A DNA stretch of 64,000 nucleotides from Vibrio metschnikovii CIP 69.14 (lineage in GTDB: Bacteria > Pseudomonadota > Gammaproteobacteria > Enterobacterales > Vibrionaceae), in the NCBI RefSeq assembly GCF_000176155.1, contig NZ_ACZO01000007.1, positions 372,001-436,000 on the forward strand. Reading direction: 5' to 3'. A program made the translations under genes and the position numbers. Below, one piece after another: positions 8,673-17,026 of this stretch; the first letter of the stretch is position 1; each line of letters starts with the position of its first letter. Below the pieces are notes generated by a model. The model was not told the origin of the DNA. It saw only the letters and a program-made list of their open reading frames with translations, and did no database searches.

Positions 8673-9865
8673 TTGATAAGCCCCATCTCTTGGCCGACTT
8701 GAATAAAGACGTCAATCGCTCTGTCGAGCTGCTCGCGACTATGAGCCGCTGACATTTGCGTGCGGATCCGCGCCTGACCTTTTGGTACCACCGGGAATGA
8801 AAAACCAACCACGTAAATGCCCTTCACTAATGCACGCTCAGCAAACTCAGCGGCCACTTTCGCATCACCCAGCATAATCGGGATGATCGCATGATCAGCG
8901 CCGCCCATGGTAAAACCTGCCGCTTCCATACGAGTACGAAAATGTGCTGCGTTGCTCCACAATTTATCGCGCAACTCACCACTCTCAGCTAATAGATCTA
9001 AAACTCGCAGAGAGGCGGCGACAATTGCTGGTGCAACCGAGTTTGAGAACAGATAAGGACGTGAACGCTGGCGTAGCCAATCAATCACTTCTTTCTTACC
9101 GGAAGTATAGCCACCAGAAGCGCCGCCCATCGCTTTGCCTAGCGTTCCGGTAATAATATCAATTCTGTCGATAACGTTATGGTACTCATGAGTCCCGCGG
9201 CCATTTTCGCCCATAAAGCCCACCGCATGGGAGTCATCCACCATCACCAAAGCATGATACTTGTCCGCTAAATCACAAATCGCAGGCAAGTTCGCCACTA
9301 CGCCATCCATAGAGAAAACACCATCGGTGACAATCAGCTTATGGCGTGCGCCGGCTTGGTCGGCAGCAATCAGCTGCTGCTCCAACTCTTGCATATTGTT
9401 ATTGCTATAACGAAAACGCATCGCTTTACATAAACGAACGCCATCAATGATTGAAGCATGATTGAGCGCGTCAGAGATGATGGCGTCTTCTTTATCAAGT
9501 AACGTTTCAAATAACCCAGTATTCGCATCAAAGCACGAGGTATAAAGAATCGTGTCTTCTTTACCCAAAAAGGCTGATAGCTTCTCTTCAAGCTGTTTAT
9601 GGATATCTTGCGTTCCACAAATAAAACGTACCGAAGCCATCCCGAAACCATGGGTCGCCATACCTTGCTGGCCCGCTTCAATCAAAGCCGGATGATTAGC
9701 CAAACCAAGATAATTATTGGCGCAAAAGTTAAGCACTTCTTGACCGGTTGAGATAGAAACCGCCGCTTGTTGCTGTGAGGTGATCACGCGTTCAGATTTA
9801 TAGAGGCCTTCGGTTTTAACATCATCCAGCTGTTGGCGTATTTGTTGATAAAAATCACAAGACAT
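8669..9865 (-). CDS. kbl: 2-amino-3-ketobutyrate CoA ligase (glycine C-acetyltransferase)
   Basis: This PLP-dependent enzyme of the alpha-oxoamine synthase family cleaves 2-amino-3-ketobutyrate with CoA into glycine and acetyl-CoA. From the ATG at 9865 it is 398 residues, the same as E. coli Kbl. The start is supported by AAGGA 7 nt upstream and by the usual N-terminus MSCDFYQQ; an upstream start at 9901 would add 12 residues without support. Visible motifs include the glycine-rich [28 protein letters not shown] and the PLP lysine in [13 protein letters not shown]. It is translationally coupled to tdh. Confidence 0.97.
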   Translation of the reverse strand: MSCDFYQQIRQQLDDVKTEGLYKSERVITSQQQAAVSISTGQEVLNFCANNYLGLANHPALIEAGQQGMATHGFGMASVRFICGTQDIHKQLEEKLSAFLGKEDTILYTSCFDANTGLFETLLDKEDAIISDALNHASIIDGVRLCKAMRFRYSNNNMQELEQQLIAADQAGARHKLIVTDGVFSMDGVVANLPAICDLADKYHALVMVDDSHAVGFMGENGRGTHEYHNVIDRIDIITGTLGKAMGGASGGYTSGKKEVIDWLRQRSRPYLFSNSVAPAIVAASLRVLDLLAESGELRDKLWSNAAHFRTRMEAAGFTMGGADHAIIPIMLGDAKVAAEFAERALVKGIYVVGFSFPVVPKGQARIRTQMSAAHSREQLDRAIDVFIQVGQEMGLIK

Positions 9866-10069
9866 TGCATTTTCCTTATTGGTTGCCGTTATCTCCAGCA
9901 AATTAGATAGTCAGTGTAATAGAAGCCTATGAATGGGATTATCTCGCTTTGCGGAAAAGCATTCATGAACTTAATTCACAAATAGACTTCATTGACTAAT
10001 AACTAGCGACCAATGTACTCAACCATCGCATAAGAGCAAGCGATACCGCTCGACGAACGCAATCAGAAT

Positions 10070-10103
10070 AAAAAAGCCTGAAGACACAAAGCATCTTCAG
10101 GCT
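10070..10103 (-). terminator. Terminator of the lecithinase gene
   Basis: On the minus strand GCCTGAAGA and TCTTCAGGC form a 9-bp stem followed by TTTTTTATT. It lies about 60 nt past the lecithinase stop, beyond the heptamer repeat. Confidence 0.85.
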
Positions 10104-10131
10104 GACTCGATGACTAAAAAACACGCAAGAG

Positions 10132-10173
10132 GTTAAAAGTTAAAAGTTAAAAGTTAAAAGTTAAAAGTTAAAA
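10132..10173. repeat. Six tandem GTTAAAA heptamers over the 3' end of the lecithinase gene
   Basis: Six exact head-to-tail copies of GTTAAAA run from 10132 to 10173. The last codons and stop of the lecithinase gene (10161-10163) lie inside the array. Because a stop appears at once in that frame, slippage would change the mRNA tail more than the protein. Confidence 0.95.
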
Positions 10174-11417
10174 TATTGCAGTCCATTACCAGGAGCTAAC
10201 AACGTTTGTGAAATATAGCGATGAGTCGCCGTGGTTGGATGGGTGACATCCCAAAATACAAATTTATCTGAACCATCACGAGCACAGGTATTGGTGATCG
10301 GGTGACGATATAAATAATCTGCTGCAGAAGAACGGGTGAGATTCAAGCAGGGTTCACTGGCATTGGTAAAACCATGCTTTTCAGGTTCAGCGACCATTGA
10401 ATCAAATAATGCATGAGTATCAAAGAGATGAATGGCGTAACCTTGTACGATATATTGCGCGGTTAGCTGCTTTAAAATGGTATTCAATGCGGTAATTTTA
10501 CCGCGAATTAAATCAATTTCCGCCGGTGTCGAATAGGTAAACTGCGGTGCTTTAGTCACATCTGGTAGCGTCATCATTAAAATATTTTGCGCACCCGATT
10601 GCGTTAAACGTTGTAACGCTGTCGTAAAGTCTGCCTCAACCTCAGCAACATCGCGGTTATAATTCATAAAATCATTCAAGCCAAAGACCAAAGTATATAA
10701 GGTATTTTCTGGACGGTAATTTTGTGCTTTACCCATGTACTGTAAATAAGAATCTACTTGCCCAGTGACACCGGTTAAAGCCACGTACTGATTAGCCCCC
10801 GCTGCACCACCAACCGCCCAGTTATAGACCGGCATGTTTTTAGACTGAGCAAGGTACTCTGTCCATACCAACCCATTAGAAAAATGTCCTAAAAACCAAC
10901 TATTTGGATTCGGAAAACGCCACTGAGCGGCATTAAAAATATTGCCCGTATCGGACAAGCTATCACCGAAGGCGACAATCTTGTTGATTTGATTAGCCTG
11001 CATCACAGGATCATTCGACCAAATCGTATGGTTTAAAGATAAACGATTATCCGCCGCATAAAAGGTAATATCCGCATTATCATGGTTAATGCTTAAAGTG
11101 TGTTCGCAGCGCTGACGAATGGTATTTTGTGAGGTCTGAGTATAAAACATATTTTTTAACCCGACCGAGCTCCACCAGTAACCTTCCAAGGTAAAATAAC
11201 TGCCGTCATTATTTGTCGCCCACTGCCAATCGGTTGCAGGATCATTACGACTATGACTCGTGCGATACCAGCAACGCACATAGGTATAAGTTTGTCTACC
11301 TGTAGGAGCCACTGAGTAGTTTGACTGCGCAGCTTCAGGAATAGAAAAAGTGGGAGTAGGAGTAACCGATGTACCAATAGGTAAAGTTACACTTAAAAGA
11401 AACGTTGATATATTCAT
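10161..11417 (-). CDS. tlh: Thermolabile hemolysin / lecithin-dependent phospholipase (SGNH/GDSL family)
   Basis: The protein closely follows Vibrio parahaemolyticus Tlh (418 residues from the ATG at 11417). Shared features include YTYVRCWYRTSHSRNDPATD near the N-terminus, the GDSL nucleophile block FGDSLSDTGN, the oxyanion GGAAG and GLNDF blocks and the catalytic DVTHPTTATH near the C-terminus. Tlh-type enzymes act as secreted phospholipase A2/lysophospholipase and are hemolytic in the presence of lecithin. I chose ATG 11417 (GGGG about 7 nt upstream, then a hydrophobic leader) over a start at 11459. The signal peptide is atypical, with little positive charge. The stop lies inside a GTTAAAA repeat array. 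Confidence 0.93.
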   Translation of the reverse strand: MNISTFLLSVTLPIGTSVTPTPTFSIPEAAQSNYSVAPTGRQTYTYVRCWYRTSHSRNDPATDWQWATNNDGSYFTLEGYWWSSVGLKNMFYTQTSQNTIRQRCEHTLSINHDNADITFYAADNRLSLNHTIWSNDPVMQANQINKIVAFGDSLSDTGNIFNAAQWRFPNPNSWFLGHFSNGLVWTEYLAQSKNMPVYNWAVGGAAGANQYVALTGVTGQVDSYLQYMGKAQNYRPENTLYTLVFGLNDFMNYNRDVAEVEADFTTALQRLTQSGAQNILMMTLPDVTKAPQFTYSTPAEIDLIRGKITALNTILKQLTAQYIVQGYAIHLFDTHALFDSMVAEPEKHGFTNASEPCLNLTRSSAADYLYRHPITNTCARDGSDKFVFWDVTHPTTATHRYISQTLLAPGNGLQYFNF

Positions 11418-11978
11418 ATTTATACCCCATATGTATACGGTAGATAATTGGTACATCATTATCTGATTAGTGAATCAAAACATATTACCCTGAGTTATAT
11501 GACAATAAGTAGTGACTGATAAAAATTGTGGCACTAAGGTCAAATTCGCGATTCTCCTATCGTCATTTATTTTCATACCGATATCATCCTGATAAGAAAA
11601 AACAAAATAACCACATAAATATCAGTGGGTTAATCAGAACCTATTAACTTAATTCGTTTATTTTGTGATCTTATTTCAATAAAAATACTAATTATAATTG
11701 TTTTCTTTTCTGTTTAATTATTTTGCGCTATACGTGATCAAGTCATTAGTCTTGATTATGAAATCTCGCGCAGTGACATGATTAAAATATGAAATGTTCG
11801 CGGTTGATTATACGATCTGACCAACCGACTTGACGTTGCTGACAAATCCATGATTATCCATGAGTATCAGTAACAACACGATTGGAGTGAGTGAACCAAA
11901 TAGCGCAGTAGCTGCAAGTCAACTGGGTAATATAGGATGATCAACCTGCAAAAATATCGCTCAAAAAGGACAGGGCAA
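11418..11978. other. Intergenic region, tlh / serine protease
   Basis: This 561-nt AT-rich divergent region has no gene I can support. Its right part (11809-11932) is a full-length diverged copy of the ERIC-like intergenic palindrome found elsewhere in the window. The rest must hold the promoters of tlh and the protease. Confidence 0.6.
11809..11932. repeat. ERIC-like intergenic palindrome, full-length diverged copy
   Basis: This 124-nt copy begins TATACGATCTGACC, has GACGTTGCTG, the core GATTGGAGTGAGTGAACC and the right arm GTAGCTGCAAGTCAACTGGG and ends in AATATA. It aligns with the copies at 29386-29508 and 29505-29624. It ends 46 nt before the protease ATG. Confidence 0.65.
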
Positions 11979-13649
11979 ATGATAAAAAAAAACCAATTAA
12001 AACGTTACGTTAAACTAGGTACAATAGCGATTGTCGCCGGTAGTGCGACTTCCGCGATGGCTCACCCAACGCTTGCATTTGATGAAGCGAGTATTCCTAC
12101 TCGTTACATTGTCAAATTTAAACAAGATGAACAGCCATTCTCGATGGCCAATAACCCATTCTGGGGCCCACGAATTGGTCAGCAAGCTCTATTATCACAG
12201 GTACAAGCCAGTGATATTGAACCTATTGGTCATGATGCTTTATACAGCGCGAAACTTGCAGAAGAGCGCGTTGAAGCCCTCCGTTCACGCCCCGATGTCG
12301 AGTATGTAGAAATCGACCCACCGCGTTTTTTAATGAGCGAAACCACACCTTGGGGTTACTTTGCCGTTAAAGCCGATCAGTTAGAGGATAGTCAAGCTGA
12401 TAATCAAACCATCTGTATTATTGATTCTGGTTACGATCTCGCCCATAACGATTTGAGCGGTAACCGAGTCACAGGGACGAACGATCGTGGAACTGGGCAA
12501 TGGTACATTCCGGGTAGCAGCAATGCTCATGGCACCCATGTCGCGGGTACGATTGCCGCCATCGCCAACAACGAAGGTGTAAAAGGCTTACTACCAAATC
12601 AAAATGTTAACCTACATATTGTCAAAGTATTCAATGAATCCGGTTGGGGCTATTCATCGACGCTCGTGCGAGCGATTCAAACCTGTGCGGATAATGGGGC
12701 AAACATTGTCAACATGAGCTTAGGGGGTAGTCAATCAAGCCGCACCGAACAAAATGCAATGAATGCATTGTATGAACAAGGAGTATTAATGATTGCCGCT
12801 GCGGGTAACTCCGGTAATACCGCACACAGTTATCCTGCCTCTTATGATTCAGTGATGTCTGTCGCTGCCGTCGACAGCAATTACGATCATGCTTCGTTCT
12901 CTCAAGCTACTAACCAAGTAGAAATCGCTGCGCCTGGAGTTGCCGTACTCTCTACCGTCAGTGTAGGTGAAGGGGTTTTATCAACAATAATCACTGAAGA
13001 TCGTGATTATTTTCGCCGTGGTGTCGTGCCACATAATCGCTTAAATAATAATGGTTTTGGTTTTGAATCGGCACCGATTGCAGGGCAATACACCGCACCT
13101 TTAGCGTTATGTGATACGAGCTCTGGTCGCTATCAATGTGGCGATATGCGTGGCAAAATTTGTCTCACTGAACGAATCGCTAATGAAACGCCATCCGTTC
13201 GTCCAGAAATTAATGCTGTTGCAGCCTGTAACAATGCAGGCGCGTTAGCCGCAATTGTCTACAGTAATCAGCAACGTCCTGGCCTCCAAAACCCGTTTGT
13301 TCTCGATCAATACGACACTCATCCGTTATTGTCTGTCAGTGTTAATCGCACCGTGGGACAAGAACTGGCGGCTTTAGTCGAGCAAGACATTACCGTATCC
13401 ACTCGTACCGGTGAAGATTATCAGTACTATAATGGGACTTCGATGGCAACACCGCACGTGTCAGGCGTTGCAGGCTTAGTGTGGAGTTATCATCCACAGT
13501 GCTCTGCAAAACAAATCCGCCAAGCATTAACTCAAACCGCTCTGGATTTGGATGTCCCGGGTCGAGATAATCGCACTGGCTACGGGTTAGTGAATGCACT
13601 CGCAGCGAAAAACTATTTGGATGCGGGGTGTAATGGTCCGCGAGGTTAA
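11979..13649 (+). CDS. Secreted subtilisin-like serine protease (S8) with PA-domain insert
   Basis: From ATG 11979 the protein is 556 residues: a signal peptide ending in SAMA, an inhibitor-I9-type propeptide (RYIVKFKQDE to DVEYVEIDPP), then an S8 catalytic domain. The catalytic triad is visible as Asp in IIDSGYD, His in AHGTHVAGT and Ser in YNGTSMATPH, with the oxyanion Asn in AAAGNSG. About 150 residues between AAPG and GTSMATPH look like a PA (protease-associated) domain (LCDTSSGRYQCGDMRGKICL...AAIVYSN). This is an extracellular alkaline protease type known in vibrios, for example VapT of V. metschnikovii; orthology is not established here. A start at 11937 has a ribosome site too close to its ATG. 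A separate I9-like gene follows. Confidence 0.9.
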   Translation: MIKKNQLKRYVKLGTIAIVAGSATSAMAHPTLAFDEASIPTRYIVKFKQDEQPFSMANNPFWGPRIGQQALLSQVQASDIEPIGHDALYSAKLAEERVEALRSRPDVEYVEIDPPRFLMSETTPWGYFAVKADQLEDSQADNQTICIIDSGYDLAHNDLSGNRVTGTNDRGTGQWYIPGSSNAHGTHVAGTIAAIANNEGVKGLLPNQNVNLHIVKVFNESGWGYSSTLVRAIQTCADNGANIVNMSLGGSQSSRTEQNAMNALYEQGVLMIAAAGNSGNTAHSYPASYDSVMSVAAVDSNYDHASFSQATNQVEIAAPGVAVLSTVSVGEGVLSTIITEDRDYFRRGVVPHNRLNNNGFGFESAPIAGQYTAPLALCDTSSGRYQCGDMRGKICLTERIANETPSVRPEINAVAACNNAGALAAIVYSNQQRPGLQNPFVLDQYDTHPLLSVSVNRTVGQELAALVEQDITVSTRTGEDYQYYNGTSMATPHVSGVAGLVWSYHPQCSAKQIRQALTQTALDLDVPGRDNRTGYGLVNALAAKNYLDAGCNGPRG

Positions 13650-13691
13650 TTCCTCTCGTTAGGCTTAAAATGTCAAGCCAGTCAAACGGCG

Positions 13692-13738
13692 CGATCCCCT
13701 TGATTTACTGTCCATGTTGTCTTGGGGATCGTTATTTT
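13692..13738 (+). terminator. Likely terminator after the protease gene
   Basis: CGATCCCC (13692-13699) and GGGGATCG (13724-13731) form an 8-bp stem with a 24-nt loop, followed by TTATTTT. It begins 42 nt past the protease stop. Confidence 0.6.
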
Positions 13739-13776
13739 CAATAATATAAACGATGATAAGACGACACCCTATCGAA

Positions 13777-13848
13777 ACCTCTAAAAGTTGCAGGCAGGGT
13801 GAACAAAGAGAAACCAACACCGCTGCAGCTTTAAAGAGGCAGAGGATA
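13777..13848. repeat. ERIC-like palindrome, internally deleted copy
   Basis: This stretch has the left arm AAAAGTTGCAGGCAGG and the right arm CCAACACCGCTGCAGCTTTA of the repeat family but lacks most of the middle. The arms still form an inverted repeat (AGTTGCAG/CTGCAGCT). It lies between the protease and the I9-like gene. Confidence 0.55.
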
Positions 13849-13871
13849 TTGATTAAGGAAGAGAGGCCATT

Positions 13872-14180
13872 ATGTTAGCATCCTTACTATTGATAATAAC
13901 CAGCTTATCACCACTCCCCACTGCCACTCAGACCAATTTTCTTGCGGAGGATAGCACCATCGAACAAAATCAATCTACGTCACGTTTTTATGTCAAATAC
14001 CATACCGATAAAAAAGCCGTGGCGCTCGAATTACTAAAAAGTTTGGAACTGACCTTAATTGATAGCTTCGATGACCAACAGGTGCTCGTCGTCGAAGGTG
14101 AATCATCGATTGTCGAATTACTCAACGATAGTCCATCGATTGAATATACGGAACCCGTTCCTATTCGCTCTCTTTTTTAA
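13872..14180 (+). CDS. Free-standing inhibitor-I9/propeptide-like secreted protein
   Basis: This 102-residue protein has an N-terminal hydrophobic leader (LASLLLIITSLSPL). The remainder has the pattern of a subtilisin propeptide (inhibitor I9): RFYVKYHTD, then VLVVEGESSIVELLNDSPSIEYTEPVP, parallel to RYIVKFKQD...VEALRSRPDVEYVEIDPP in the protease next door. Such stand-alone I9 proteins can inhibit, or help fold, a subtilisin. Its position 222 nt downstream of an S8 protease gene on the same strand suggests that protease as partner, although a terminator lies between them. The family call rests on pattern, not on a search. Confidence 0.7.
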   Translation: MLASLLLIITSLSPLPTATQTNFLAEDSTIEQNQSTSRFYVKYHTDKKAVALELLKSLELTLIDSFDDQQVLVVEGESSIVELLNDSPSIEYTEPVPIRSLF

Positions 14181-14567
14181 TGATTAGCGGGTTATTAAGG
14201 AAGGGGATTACATCACCTTTCATATAAATAATGACTAATTAATCAATGGCATATATCCCACACTGCATTCTCCCTACAAAATCTCTGGCACAAGTCACAA
14301 AAGTAAATATTAATAATGATACATAGCGACGATTTGGTTATTAATCTGCCAAAATGATGCGCTTTTTCAAAATAACCGCATTGCACTCTGTAAAGTAAAC
14401 AACCATATTGCCGATGATTTCGTCTCTGTGTCGCCACGAGAAAAAATGAACCGATCACTATTGTTAAAAGTACTGTTGTTAAAAGCGGTAAGCAAAACCA
14501 ATCCTCCTTCCTAAGTTGGGAGTTGAGGTTAATATTATTAACACTTAATTAGATAAGCACAGGCACT
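14181..14567. other. Intergenic region before a LysR gene
   Basis: I see no gene in these 387 nt. A short direct repeat (CTATTGTTAAAAGTA, then CTGTTGTTAAAAGCG) lies near 14457-14490, about 80 nt before the LysR start. Confidence 0.5.
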
Positions 14568-15503
14568 ATGCTTAACACCAAACTTATCAGTCTACTTCCT
14601 GATCTTGCGACGTTTATACTGGTCGTCAATGAAGGCAGTTTTACTGCTGCTGCTCATAAGCTTGGGGTCACTCCCTCAGCGCTCAGTAAACTGATCACTC
14701 GCTTAGAGCTGGCTCTCAATGTCAAACTGTTTGAGCGTACCACACGAAAATTAATGATCACTCAAGCCGGGCAACGGGTTTACGACCAATGCTTAGTGAT
14801 GATTAACGCGGCTCAACAAGCCGTTGACTTATCTGATGCTGATCATAGTGAGCCATCCGGTTCACTGACCGTCGCCGCCCCTGAAGCTTTTCTGCATTCG
14901 GTGCTGCAGCCTTTTGTACTGCCTTTTCTTAAGCAATATCCTTATATCCAATTAAAACTACGAGCCGCCGATGGTGAAATCGATTTATTTCGACATAATA
15001 TTGACGTCGCCTTTAAGCTGACCGATAAACCCGATGAAAATTTAGTGATGCGTGAACTCTGTAAAACAAATTTGGTGCTATGCGCTAGCCCAGATTATCT
15101 TCAGCAACGTGGAGTACCCGCTCATCCCACTGAACTCATCGAGCACGACTGTCTCTATTTAGCTGAAACCGAACGCGATCATATTTGGGATTTTCTTAAA
15201 GAGGATGAATTTCATACCGTTGCTGTCACCGGTCGATACGCAGTCAATCAATCCCAAATCCGCTTAAATGCGGTAAAAAGTGGCTTAGGGATTGGTATCT
15301 TCCATGATTTTGTAGTTCAAGATGCCATCGCCGAGGGAAAAGTGGTGCAACTGCTGCAAAACTGGACGATAAAAAGTAACTACCACGGGGCGATTGCCAT
15401 GCAATATGCTCAGACTAAGTACATGCCAGCGCGCTTAAGAGTCTTCATCGACTTTGTCTTAGCCCATTTAAAGCCCAAATTAACCATGCCGACGCCCGAA
15501 TAA
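14568..15503 (+). CDS. LysR-family transcriptional regulator
   Basis: This 311-residue protein has an N-terminal winged helix-turn-helix (FILVVNEGSFTAAAHKLGVTPS followed by LSKLITRLE and LFERTTRKLMIT) and a LysR substrate-binding domain. That is the layout of the CrgA/AaeR-like LysR subgroup. The target cannot be read from position: the preceding gene is on the same strand and the following one converges. A long perfect hairpin follows its stop. Confidence 0.88.
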   Translation: MLNTKLISLLPDLATFILVVNEGSFTAAAHKLGVTPSALSKLITRLELALNVKLFERTTRKLMITQAGQRVYDQCLVMINAAQQAVDLSDADHSEPSGSLTVAAPEAFLHSVLQPFVLPFLKQYPYIQLKLRAADGEIDLFRHNIDVAFKLTDKPDENLVMRELCKTNLVLCASPDYLQQRGVPAHPTELIEHDCLYLAETERDHIWDFLKEDEFHTVAVTGRYAVNQSQIRLNAVKSGLGIGIFHDFVVQDAIAEGKVVQLLQNWTIKSNYHGAIAMQYAQTKYMPARLRVFIDFVLAHLKPKLTMPTPE

Positions 15504-15534
15504 ATCAAGCCCAAGCAATGAGCTTGGGCTTGAT
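15504..15534. terminator. Perfect 13-bp hairpin between convergent genes
   Basis: ATCAAGCCCAAGC and GCTTGGGCTTGAT pair with a 5-nt loop, between the LysR stop and the cytochrome b562 stop. There is no T-run on the plus side, so it is probably an mRNA-end stabiliser or weak bidirectional terminator. Confidence 0.6.
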
Positions 15535-15553
15535 GATAACAAAAGGTAAATCG

Positions 15554-15925
15554 TTAGCGTCTTCGATGGTATTCCATACGTAATTGATCAACTTCTCTCA
15601 AGGTGAGCTTAGCTTGAGCTAACTGACCGCTGTCAAGTTCATCACTCAACCGATCCAACACCGCTATTAGCTTAGTGAATCCTTCTTGATAAACATCATG
15701 TCGACGAGGAGGATATTGACCTTGTTGGGCTTTATTTACTAACTCCGTTAACTTAGTGACAGGCACTTGCATTTCTTGCACGGTTTGCGCGCTCGCCGCC
15801 TGAGAAAATTCAGCTCTCATTTGACGCATCACTTGGCGCAAATCGACATCCGCTGCCCATACTTGACTACTCAACAGTAATCCGATTGTTAACCACACAC
15901 TCGATTGAATGATCCTTTTTTGCAT
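15554..15925 (-). CDS. Soluble cytochrome b562 family protein
   Basis: From the ATG at 15925 (AAGGA 8 nt upstream) the protein has 123 residues. A signal peptide ending SSQVWA is followed by a predicted four-helix bundle of about 100 residues, the size of E. coli cytochrome b562. A Met in the first mature helix (VMRQM) and a His at the C-terminus (MEYHRRR) sit where the heme iron ligands Met7 and His102 lie in the E. coli protein. It would be a periplasmic b-type cytochrome or heme-binding protein of unclear role. It lies alone, with no respiratory genes beside it. Confidence 0.78.
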   Translation of the reverse strand: MQKRIIQSSVWLTIGLLLSSQVWAADVDLRQVMRQMRAEFSQAASAQTVQEMQVPVTKLTELVNKAQQGQYPPRRHDVYQEGFTKLIAVLDRLSDELDSGQLAQAKLTLREVDQLRMEYHRRR

Positions 15926-16067
15926 CACTGGCTTCCTTGTTATTATCGTATTAGTTATTTGCTATCTAAGACTTCTACTGCACCATTATAGTCAATGATT
16001 GAAAAAAGTGACGTCACCAAAAGTCGAAAACCACTCATGACTCCATACAACTTATCCCAACACATCA

Positions 16068-16817
16068 TTAACGATAGTAATCCTGATATTCGCTAATTCT
16101 GGCCCTTCCTCTTAATGCTAAAAAATCTAAAAACTGTACAGGAGTGTGAGTAATCACTTTAGCGCTATCCATCGCTAAGCTGTCTAACAACTCACTGGCT
16201 AATGTCAGGTTACCAATATCATGACAAAAATGGGCGTCACTGCCCGTAGTTAACCATGCTCCGTGCTTTTTGGCTTCTTCGGCTATCTGATAGCAACGAT
16301 CAACACTGCCTACTCGACTATGGCCTTTTAGGGTACTGTTATTAATTTCTATCGCCACATGATGTTCAGCAGCACAAGCGACAACCTCCGCGAAATCAAA
16401 ATCAAAATTCGGGTTCCCTAAATGACCAAGCGCATCCACTCGACCGCTTTTGATGGTATTGATTAACGCTTGGGTATGGGTTGCTTTATCTCTGGGTTTA
16501 AATACGGGCTCATGAAAGCTGGCGATCACCCAATCGAGATTTTGATCAACAGAAGGATGGAGATCGATCTCTCCTTGAAGATTAAGTATATTCGCCTCAA
16601 CGCCACGTAATATCGCCACATCATGTAGAAATCGCGGCAAAATACGTTGGTTGGAAAAAAACCAGTAATGGGGAGCGCCCGGCATCGAATGGGCGTGGTC
16701 GGTGGTGCAAAACATCTGCAGCCCTTTCTCCTGAGCCGCTTTGGCATTTTCAATCAAGGTACTATAAGCGTGACCACTGGCGTAGGTATGGGTATGAGTA
16801 TCGACGGCAAGTTTCAT
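16068..16817 (-). CDS. PHP-domain phosphatase, YcdX-like
   Basis: This 249-residue protein aligns by eye over its whole length with E. coli YcdX, a trinuclear-zinc PHP phosphatase. Metal-binding motifs are visible: [50 protein letters not shown] and GSDAHF. I chose ATG 16817, which has GGGAG 6 nt upstream; a TTG two codons earlier is not needed. E. coli YcdX is linked to swarming; the physiological substrate is not known. Confidence 0.88.
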   Translation of the reverse strand: MKLAVDTHTHTYASGHAYSTLIENAKAAQEKGLQMFCTTDHAHSMPGAPHYWFFSNQRILPRFLHDVAILRGVEANILNLQGEIDLHPSVDQNLDWVIASFHEPVFKPRDKATHTQALINTIKSGRVDALGHLGNPNFDFDFAEVVACAAEHHVAIEINNSTLKGHSRVGSVDRCYQIAEEAKKHGAWLTTGSDAHFCHDIGNLTLASELLDSLAMDSAKVITHTPVQFLDFLALRGRARISEYQDYYR

Positions 16818-17026
16818 AATCAACTCCCTTTATTTAGTGAGCTTACAGTTTACCAGTCCTACCATCGGCTTACCAATCAGCTGTAATACGAGTTCGCTAC
16901 GAATCTATTGATCTATCCAATTCCTACTCAAGAAAGTCAGGTTAGATTCACACAATCGATCAGCTACCTTGGCAAGTCAATCGACGTGAACAATACTTAC
17001 TCCATTGCATAGCTTAGGGCATCGTC

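Noticed and set aside
10132..10173. CRISPR-like array
   Set aside because: The heptamers are directly joined with no spacers; this is a simple sequence repeat.
14243..14458. 71-residue minus-strand frame before the LysR gene
   Set aside because: No ribosome site, no recognisable pattern, and odd composition (many Cys, Tyr, His); treated as non-coding.
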